Shown here: positions 57,466-64,000 of the stretch, in pieces
How positions within the stretch are numbered: position 1 is the stretch's first letter
Layout of the letters: each line of letters starts with the position of its first letter
Assembly (NCBI GenBank): GCA_036403095.1
Contig: DASWRQ010000251.1
Coordinates: 1-64,000 of the forward strand
DNA length: 64,000 nucleotides
Direction of reading: 5' to 3'
DNA from: Kutzneria sp036403095
GTDB taxonomy: Bacteria; Actinomycetota; Actinomycetes; Mycobacteriales; Pseudonocardiaceae
Program-made: the position numbers and the translations under genes
The notes under the pieces: model-generated
Seen by the model: the letters and a program-made list of their open reading frames with translations, nothing else
Database searches by the model: none
What the model was told of the DNA's origin: nothing

Positions 57466-60400
57466 TCAGCTGACCGACTGCACGACCACGGAGGAGCGGC
57501 CGACCACGGAGCCGTCGTCGGTGACGACCTGGAGCTCGCCGACGAGCACGCGGCCGGCGCCGGGGGCGGCGAGGGCGGTGACGGCGCCAGGCACGGCCCA
57601 GGTGGTGCCGGTGGGCCGGTTGGCGCCGGCGTCGGTGACGGAGACACTGCCCAGCGACGGGGAAATGTAGATGTCGCTGTAGTCGTAGGCAGTGGTGCCG
57701 GTGGGGACGTCGTAGCCGTCGATCTCGACCTGCCAGTGCCCGGCGGCCGGGTTGGCGATCGTCACCTGCTCCTCGGCGGTGGACCCGCCGCTGGAGCCTG
57801 CCTGCACGCAACTGCCGCCGGTGCAGTTGTAGACGATCATGTCGAGGTCGGCGGCCTTGTCGGCGGGGTTGCCGATCTTGGCGGTGAAGGTGGCCATGCC
57901 GGCGGGCAGGGTCACGTCGATCTTCTGCACGTCGCCCTTGGCGATGGTCGGCCGCGAGGCGGCCCGGCTGCCCAACGGTCCGCCGACCAGCTTGGCGGTG
58001 ATCGCCGACAGCTGGTTGGACACGCTGTAGGTCCGGGCGATCGGCGTGCCGAGCGTGGCGTTGGCGATGGTGTCCGGGTCGGGGCTGATCTTGGTGCCGA
58101 TCAGCGACGACGTGATGGTGAACGGCGTGTGCAAGGCGTCGGAGGTCCGCCGCGACTCGACGGCGATCTCCCACACGCCCGGCATCGGGTTCACGACGGT
58201 GCGGCTGGTCGGTGTGCCGCCGGCACACCCGGCGCCGGCGTCGGGCAGGTAGCAGTTGGTGGACGCGTTGGAGTCCAGCGGCACGCCGCTCGGGTCGTTG
58301 CGCAGGAACCGGATCTGCCCGGTGCTCGCGGCCATGTCGACCTTGAGGGCGGTGGCCCCGACCGGCACCCGGACGAGCACGCTGGTGCTCTCGTTGCGGC
58401 CGACGGATCCCTTGGTGACCGACGTGTAGCCGTTGGCCGCGGTGAGGTGCGCCGCCGCCACGACGGTGTTCATGGTGAGCAGGCTGGTGCCGGAGACCTT
58501 GAGCAGAGCCGAATGGATGCCGGCGCCGCGCGGGTTGATCCGGACCTCGAACGAGACCGGCTTGTTCAGCGGCAGCACAACCGATCCGGCCGACCTGAAG
58601 GTGCCGTCATTGCCGGTCCACTGCACGTCGTAGCGGGTGTTGCGGTTGGGGCCGCTGGTCCGGGTCAGCGTGTACGTGCGGGTGTACGCCTTGCCGGGGG
58701 TGACGCCCTCGTGGTCGTAGATGCCGACGCCCTGGTTCGGCGTGGGCTTGAGCTGCCCGCCGAGCACGGTGCTCACCGGCACGCTTGCCGTCACGGAGAC
58801 CGGAGAAGCGTTGTCCTGCAAGCGATGGAACGCCGCCGAGACGTCGAAGAGGCCGGCGCCCTGCTCGTACGCGCCGAGGCCCGGCACGAACTTGGCGGTG
58901 GACTTGATCGCCTCACGCAGCGCGGCCACCGGCGGCCGCTGGCCGTGGTGCGTCGCCTTGTACGCGCTGATCAGCAACGCCGCCGCGCCGGTGGCCTGCG
59001 GGGCGGCCATCGAGGTGCCGTTGAACATGGCATACCCGGCCGGCAGCGGGTACGTGCCGGAGACGGGGCCGCCCGGCTGCCACGGCGGGATCGTGGAGAT
59101 CGCCGAACCCGGGGCGACGATGTCGGGCTTGAAGCCGCCGTCCTCGCGCGGACCCCGCGACGAGAACGGGTGCAGGCCCTGCTTCTGCGGCGTCACCGAG
59201 CCGTAGTTGGCCAGCCAGGTGGCGTCGGTGATGGACGAGCCGACGCTGATCGCGTCGGTGGCCACCGACGGGTCGCCGACGGTGTTCATACCCGCGCCGC
59301 TGTTGCCGGCGGAGATGAACAGCTGCACGTTGAACTCGGCGATGGTCCGGTTGTAGAGGTCGGCCCGCGCGTTGTTGCCGTCGTTGAGGGCGGGCAGGCC
59401 GCCGATCGAGATGTTGATCGCGTCGGCGCCGTTGCGCGCGGCATAGAGCAGGCCGTCGATCAGGCCGCTGTTGGTGCACGCGGAGGAGGTCAGGCAGACC
59501 TTGACCGCCATCAGCTTCGCGCCGGGGGCCGCGCCGGCCATCTTGCCGCCGAACAGCGAGTTGCCGGCGACGATGCCGGAGACGTGGGTGCCGTGGGCCG
59601 CGCCGGCGATGCCGATGTCCACGTACGGCGTGCCGCCGCCGGTGTAGTCGGAGCGGTCGGTCTGCACCACGAAGGCGACGGTGCCGGCGGCCGGGTTGAA
59701 GTGGCCGACGTCCTGCTTGAACCGGTAGTCGATCATCCGGTTGTTGTTGGTGAAGTCGCCGTCCCCGTCGGTGTCGACCCGCACCTCCTTGGTCGTCACG
59801 TCCTGCAGGACGCCGAAGGAGTCGGTCTTGTCGCCGTCCCGGTTCAGGTCGCCGGCCAGCTCGCCGGTGCGCAGGTCGCCGGCGGTTTCCGCGAGCACGC
59901 CGATGGTGTACGGGCCGCCGGTCGACGGCGCCACCCAGCTGCGGCCGCCGGCGGTGAACCGGCCGGTGTAACGGGTCTTGGACATCGGGACCCAGGTGCC
60001 GTCGCCCGACTCGACCGGGTCGTTCGCGTCGTACCAGTCGACGATCTTGCGTTCGCCGGTGGTGGTCTTGGCCAGGGCCGCGGTGTCCAGGTCGATGCCG
60101 GAGTCGAGGATCGCGACGGTGGTGCCGCGGCCGTCCCACTGCGGCACGTGCTGCGCGAACTGCGCGGCCCCGGTGTCGCCGGTCGGCAGGTACGGGTTGA
60201 CCCGCGGCGTGTCCTTGCCCGGCGGCGTCTGCGGCTGCGCCGGGCTGGTGCCCTCGGGCTTCGGGTCATCGCGCTTGATCAGGCCGTCCACGTCGACGGA
60301 CTTCACGGCGCCCAGCTGCGCGGCCTTCTCGGCCTTGTCGCGCGGCACCTCGACCTTGATGTAGTCGACGTCCTTGGCGGCGGTCTCGACCTTGCCGCCG

Positions 60401-60648
60401 AGGTCACGCAGCTGCTGCACCGCCTGGTCGGTGCGGCCGCGCTCGGCCGCGATCACCAGCGTCACGGTGGGCTTGCCGGCCTTCTCGGCCTCGGCGACCA
60501 GCTCGCGGTCCTGCTTGTCGAGCTGCTTGGCGGAACTCGGGGCCGCGTCCTGCGCGCCGGCCGCTGGGGTGGCCAACGCGAATGCGCTCACGCCGAGCAC
60601 GCCGGCCAGCGCGATCGCACCGGCCCGGCGTCTGAGATGGGCTGTCAC
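57466..60648 (-). CDS. Large secreted subtilisin-family (S8) serine protease
   Basis: A 1060-residue exported subtilase. The signal peptide ends near LATPAAGAQ (about residue 30). An inhibitor-I9-like propeptide follows (VTLVIAAERGRTDQAVQQLR). The catalytic domain has Asp182 (AILDSGIDLD), His352 (AAHGTHVSGIVAG) and Ser546 (FNGTSMAAPQ), with an insertion of about 130 residues between Asp and His that includes a calcium-like DTDGDGDFTNNN. The C-terminal 450 residues are beta-rich (PPC-like) and may bind substrate or the cell wall. GTG 60648 has AGGAAGGG nine bases upstream. It is monocistronic with a strong terminator. Confidence 0.93.
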   Translation of the reverse strand: MTAHLRRRAGAIALAGVLGVSAFALATPAAGAQDAAPSSAKQLDKQDRELVAEAEKAGKPTVTLVIAAERGRTDQAVQQLRDLGGKVETAAKDVDYIKVEVPRDKAEKAAQLGAVKSVDVDGLIKRDDPKPEGTSPAQPQTPPGKDTPRVNPYLPTGDTGAAQFAQHVPQWDGRGTTVAILDSGIDLDTAALAKTTTGERKIVDWYDANDPVESGDGTWVPMSKTRYTGRFTAGGRSWVAPSTGGPYTIGVLAETAGDLRTGELAGDLNRDGDKTDSFGVLQDVTTKEVRVDTDGDGDFTNNNRMIDYRFKQDVGHFNPAAGTVAFVVQTDRSDYTGGGTPYVDIGIAGAAHGTHVSGIVAGNSLFGGKMAGAAPGAKLMAVKVCLTSSACTNSGLIDGLLYAARNGADAINISIGGLPALNDGNNARADLYNRTIAEFNVQLFISAGNSGAGMNTVGDPSVATDAISVGSSITDATWLANYGSVTPQKQGLHPFSSRGPREDGGFKPDIVAPGSAISTIPPWQPGGPVSGTYPLPAGYAMFNGTSMAAPQATGAAALLISAYKATHHGQRPPVAALREAIKSTAKFVPGLGAYEQGAGLFDVSAAFHRLQDNASPVSVTASVPVSTVLGGQLKPTPNQGVGIYDHEGVTPGKAYTRTYTLTRTSGPNRNTRYDVQWTGNDGTFRSAGSVVLPLNKPVSFEVRINPRGAGIHSALLKVSGTSLLTMNTVVAAAHLTAANGYTSVTKGSVGRNESTSVLVRVPVGATALKVDMAASTGQIRFLRNDPSGVPLDSNASTNCYLPDAGAGCAGGTPTSRTVVNPMPGVWEIAVESRRTSDALHTPFTITSSLIGTKISPDPDTIANATLGTPIARTYSVSNQLSAITAKLVGGPLGSRAASRPTIAKGDVQKIDVTLPAGMATFTAKIGNPADKAADLDMIVYNCTGGSCVQAGSSGGSTAEEQVTIANPAAGHWQVEIDGYDVPTGTTAYDYSDIYISPSLGSVSVTDAGANRPTGTTWAVPGAVTALAAPGAGRVLVGELQVVTDDGSVVGRSSVVVQSVS

Positions 60649-60810
60649 GGGGGTAATCCCTTCCTGGGGGACAAGCCACCGAAGCACACCTTCCGCACAG
60701 CGCTCACTCAATCGGACATAAAGAGCATTCTGCGCCGATCGTCGTGAACTGTTCGGCCGAATGGTGCCGCGCGCTGCCCCTAAGGACGCCTGCTTCCGCC
60801 GTAAAACCGC

Positions 60811-63800
60811 TCAGGCCGGTAGGTCGACCACATGCAGGGTCTGCAGCTCCTCGTCCGGCAGCGCGTCCAGGTCGACCTCGGGCCCGGCCAGCCGCACCGC
60901 CTGCCGGGCGATGGTCCGCTCCAGCAGCTGACGGGCCGAGCGGCCGTTGGCGAAGCCGACCGTGCGGTCGATGCCGGCGATCGCCGGCAGCAGCGCCGCC
61001 CGGAGCTCATCGGAGAGCAGGTAGTTCTGGTTCGCGGCCATGATCTCGAAGATGCCGACCAGCTCGGCATCGCTGTAGTCGGGGAACGTCACCGTGGCCC
61101 CGAACCGCGAGCGCAGGCCGGAGTTGGCGTCGAGGAAGCGCTCCATGTCGGCCGGGTAGCCGGCGGCGATCACCAGCAGGTCGTCACGGTGGTTCTCCAT
61201 CTGCACCAACAGCTCCGCGACGGCCTCCGGCCCGTAGTCGAAATCGGCCTCGCCGACCAGCGTGTACGCCTCGTCGATGAACAGCACGCCGCCGATGGCC
61301 TTCTCGATCACCGCCCGGGTCTTCGGGGCGGTCTGGCCGATGTACTCGGCGATCAGGTCGGGGCGGCTGGTCTCGACCAGGTGCCCGGACGAGAGCACAC
61401 CGAGCTCTCGGAACAGCTGGGCGATCAGCCGGGCCACGGTTGTCTTGGCTGTGCCGGGATTTCCGGTGAAGACGAGGTGTCGGCTGCGGGCCGCGACCTT
61501 CAGCCCGGCCGACCGGCGGCGGGCGTCCACCCGGGTCTCGGCGACGAGCGTGCGCACTTGCTCCTTCACCGGGGCCAGGCCGATCATGCCGTCGAGTTCG
61601 GCCAGCAGCTCGGCCAGGCTCCGCCGCTTGCCGCCGTCGCCCTGCTGCACGCCACTGTCCTCGGGGGCCGGCAAGTCGTTGGCCACCAACAGGTTCAGCG
61701 CCTCGGGGGCGATCTCGCCCATGCCGGCCAGCCGGCCGGACTGCTTGCTGATCGCGGCCTCCAGCAGCTGCCGGGCCGACCGTCCGTTGGCGAAGCCGCG
61801 GCCACGCGGGATGCGCGTGATCCGTTGCGGCAGCTCGGCGATGAGGTCGTCGGACAGCTCGTAGCCCTGGCCCTTGGCCATCACGCGGAAGATGCCGGCC
61901 AGCTCGTCGTTGCTGTAGTCCGGGAACTCGACGCGGTTGGCGAAACGGGAACGCAGACCCGGGTTGGCCTCCAGGAACTCGTCCATCTCCTTGGGATAGC
62001 CGGCGACGATCACCACCAAGTCGTCACGGTGGTTTTCCATCTGCACAAGGAGTTCCGCCACGGCCTCGGTCGCGTATTCGCCCTCGGTGAGCGTGTAGGC
62101 CTCGTCGATGAACAGGATGCCGCCGAACGCGCTCTCGCAGACCGCCCGAGTCTTCAGCGCGGTCTGGCCCAGGAATTCGGCGACCAGATCGGACCGCTGC
62201 GCCTCGACGACGTGGCCCGCGGTCACGACGCCCAGCTCACGGTAGATCTGCGCGATCAGCCGGGCCACGGTCGTCTTGGCCGTGCCGGGATTTCCGGTGA
62301 ACACCAGATGCCGGCTGCGCTGCGCGGTTTTCATACCCGCGGCCCGCCGCTTGCGGTCGATGTCCATCTCGGCCACCATGGCTCGCACCCGCTGCTTCAC
62401 CGGGGCCAGGCCGATCATCGTGTCCAATTCGGACAGCAGCTCCGGCAGCGTCTTGCGCGGACCGCCACTTCCCTGCGCCACACCGGCTTCGTCCGGGGCG
62501 GGCAGGTCGTCCGCGGTCAACGCGTTCAGCGTGGCCGCGTCGGCGTTGCGGATTCCGGCCAGGCGAGCCGACTGCCGGGTGAGTGTCGCCTCCAGCAGCT
62601 GCCGGGCCGAACGCCCGTTGGCGAAGCCTCGACCCCTTGGGATCAAACGGATCCGGTCCGGCAGCGCCGCGACCAGGTCGGCCGAGGTGGTGTAACCCTG
62701 ACCGGCGGCCATCGCCAGGAAGATCTTGGCCAGTTCCTCGTTGCTGTAGTCGGGGAACTCGACCCGGTTGGCGAAGCGGGACCGCAGGCCCGGGTTGGTC
62801 TCCATGAACTCGTCCATCAGCTTCGGGTAGCCGGCGACGATCACGATCATGTCGGCGCGGTGGTTCTCCATCTGGGTCAGGAGTTCGGCCACCGCCTCCG
62901 CGCCGAAGTCGCCCTGCTCGCCGGTCAGCGTGTACGCCTCGTCGATGAACAGGATGCCGCCGAGCGCGTCCTCGCAGACGGCCCGCGTTTTCGGCGCGGT
63001 GGCGCCGGTGTGCTCGGCGACCAGGTCCGAGCGCTGGGCCTCGATCACGTGCCCGGACGTGACCACGCCGAGCTCGCGGTAGATCTCGCCGATCAGCCGG
63101 GCCACGGTTGTCTTGGCCGTGCCGGGATTTCCGGTGAAGACCAGGTGCCGGCTGCGCGGCGACACCGGCAGGCCCTGCGCGCGGCGCTGCTTGTCGACGT
63201 CCATCTCCGCGACCATGGCCCGAACCCGCTGCTTCACCGGGGCCAGGCCGATCATGTTGTCCAGTTCGGACAGCAGGTCGGGCAGACTCCGTTGCGCCCC
63301 ACCATCTCCCATCCGCACGCCGAGGTCGCCCGGGGCCGGGATGTCGGCGGCCAACAGGCGGTTGAGCGAGGCGACGTCCGAGCCGGGATCGGCGGCCAGC
63401 CGGGCCGACTGCCGGCTGATCGTCGCCTCCAGCAGCTGGCGGGCCGAGCGGCCGTTGGCGAATCCCTTGCCCCGGCTGATCCGGCTCATCCGCACCGGCA
63501 GCGCGCTCACGAGGTCCGCGGCCAGCTCGTAGCCCTGGGACTTGGCCATCAGCCGGAAGATCCGGGCCAGCTCGTCGTTGTCGTAGTCGGGGAACTCGAT
63601 GCGGGTCTGGAACCGCGAGCGCAGGCCCGGGTTGGAGTCGAGGAAGGCGCTCATCTCGCGCGGGTAGCCGGCGACGATGACGATCAGGTCGTCGCGGTGG
63701 TTCTCCATCTGGGCAAGCAGTTCCGCCACCGCCTCGGGCCCGTAGTCCTCGTCGGCGCCCTGCACGAGGTTGTAGGCCTCGTCGATGAACAGCACGCCGC

Positions 63801-64000
63801 CGTGGGCCTGCTCGATCAGCTTGCGGGTCTTGCCCGAGGTCTCGCCGACGTACTCGCCGACCAGGTCGGCCCGCATGCACTCGACGAGCTGGCCGCCGGT
63901 CAGCACGCCCAGCTCCCGGTACAGCTCGGCGATCACCCGGGCCATGGTCGTCTTGGCCGTGCCGGGGTTGCCGGTGAAGACCAGGTGCCGGCTGCGCTGC
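60811..64000 (-). CDS. Tandem CbxX/CfxQ-type AAA+ protein, N-terminus outside the window
   Basis: A very large AAA+ protein whose 5' end lies beyond 64000; 1063 codons are visible. Four modules of about 277-280 residues follow each other, each with SRHLVFTGNPGTAKTT (P-loops at about 63962, 63122, 62285 and 61454 on the minus strand), a Walker B GGxLFIDEAY, a NPGLRSRF arginine-finger region and a GFANGRSARQLLE sensor helix. These match the CbxX/Rubisco-activase-like and EccA families. Between modules a LAELLxELDxMIGLAPVKEQ segment recurs. All visible Walker motifs are intact. Single-domain relatives act as remodelling chaperones, including in type VII secretion; the client here is unknown. It precedes the S8 protease gene by about 160 bp. 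Confidence 0.9.
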   Translation of the reverse strand, partial: QRSRHLVFTGNPGTAKTTMARVIAELYRELGVLTGGQLVECMRADLVGEYVGETSGKTRKLIEQAHGGVLFIDEAYNLVQGADEDYGPEAVAELLAQMENHRDDLIVIVAGYPREMSAFLDSNPGLRSRFQTRIEFPDYDNDELARIFRLMAKSQGYELAADLVSALPVRMSRISRGKGFANGRSARQLLEATISRQSARLAADPGSDVASLNRLLAADIPAPGDLGVRMGDGGAQRSLPDLLSELDNMIGLAPVKQRVRAMVAEMDVDKQRRAQGLPVSPRSRHLVFTGNPGTAKTTVARLIGEIYRELGVVTSGHVIEAQRSDLVAEHTGATAPKTRAVCEDALGGILFIDEAYTLTGEQGDFGAEAVAELLTQMENHRADMIVIVAGYPKLMDEFMETNPGLRSRFANRVEFPDYSNEELAKIFLAMAAGQGYTTSADLVAALPDRIRLIPRGRGFANGRSARQLLEATLTRQSARLAGIRNADAATLNALTADDLPAPDEAGVAQGSGGPRKTLPELLSELDTMIGLAPVKQRVRAMVAEMDIDRKRRAAGMKTAQRSRHLVFTGNPGTAKTTVARLIAQIYRELGVVTAGHVVEAQRSDLVAEFLGQTALKTRAVCESAFGGILFIDEAYTLTEGEYATEAVAELLVQMENHRDDLVVIVAGYPKEMDEFLEANPGLRSRFANRVEFPDYSNDELAGIFRVMAKGQGYELSDDLIAELPQRITRIPRGRGFANGRSARQLLEAAISKQSGRLAGMGEIAPEALNLLVANDLPAPEDSGVQQGDGGKRRSLAELLAELDGMIGLAPVKEQVRTLVAETRVDARRRSAGLKVAARSRHLVFTGNPGTAKTTVARLIAQLFRELGVLSSGHLVETSRPDLIAEYIGQTAPKTRAVIEKAIGGVLFIDEAYTLVGEADFDYGPEAVAELLVQMENHRDDLLVIAAGYPADMERFLDANSGLRSRFGATVTFPDYSDAELVGIFEIMAANQNYLLSDELRAALLPAIAGIDRTVGFANGRSARQLLERTIARQAVRLAGPEVDLDALPDEELQTLHVVDLPA

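Overview
This window is GC-rich actinobacterial chromosome. The gene set and order point to the Pseudonocardiaceae (Kutzneria/Amycolatopsis/Kibdelosporangium-like): mraZ-rsmH-ftsL-ftsI, moxR-DUF58-transglutaminase, rimO-pgsA-cinA followed by clgR-pspA-pspM, many GTG/TTG starts and several apparently leaderless promoters. The genus is an inference. I found no tRNA, rRNA, CRISPR array or intact insertion sequence.

Layout. 1-2440: an MFS exporter (cut by the window edge) divergent from a Fic protein. 2466-6624: the first four dcw-cluster genes on the minus strand; murE does not follow ftsI, because the Fic and MFS genes sit there instead. 7152-11961: a translationally coupled moxR, DUF58 and transglutaminase operon. 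11958-15124: a hydrolase remnant, a DUF3040 protein, a small secreted membrane protein, an XRE regulator and a secreted barrel-like protein. 15174-28140: a carbohydrate locus with two secreted glycoside hydrolases (GH87-like and GH95-like), a FadR-type regulator, an enolase-superfamily enzyme and a complete sugar-type ABC importer. 28181-31622: a DtxR-type box ahead of a PepSY membrane protein, an acyltransferase and a DUF6328 protein. 31735-34862: a large LuxR-family (LAL) regulator divergent from a tiny exported peptide. 34873-40201: dinB, a secreted S53 protease, a methyltransferase, a ParA-like ATPase and a Nei-type glycosylase. 40424-45968: a frameshifted haem peroxidase, a beta-propeller protein, a small effector-associated-type protein, a decayed STAND/TPR protein and pyrD. 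46099-49523: a second S53 protease and a uracil/xanthine permease. 49804-55400: pspM, pspA, an unknown gene, clgR, cinA, pgsA and rimO. 55432-57207: an AbiL/RloAB-type pair. 57466-64000: a large S8 protease and the C-terminal part of a protein with tandem CbxX-type AAA modules.

How the parts fit. The 15-28 kb region reads as one polysaccharide-use locus: secreted enzymes release sugars, the ABC system imports a product, and the enolase-superfamily enzyme dehydrates or isomerises it. A perfect FadR-type operator lies exactly between the -35 and -10 of the catabolic operon. Other legible control sites are an MraZ box in the mraZ promoter, a LexA box before dinB, a ClgR-like box before clgR and a DtxR-like box before the PepSY gene.

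The most unusual material is the small protein at 43022 facing a STAND gene that has lost its ATPase domain; the RloB protein whose TOPRIM-like glutamate is replaced by glycine; the 42-residue exported peptide beside the LAL regulator; and the two identical palindromes upstream of the first S53 protease.
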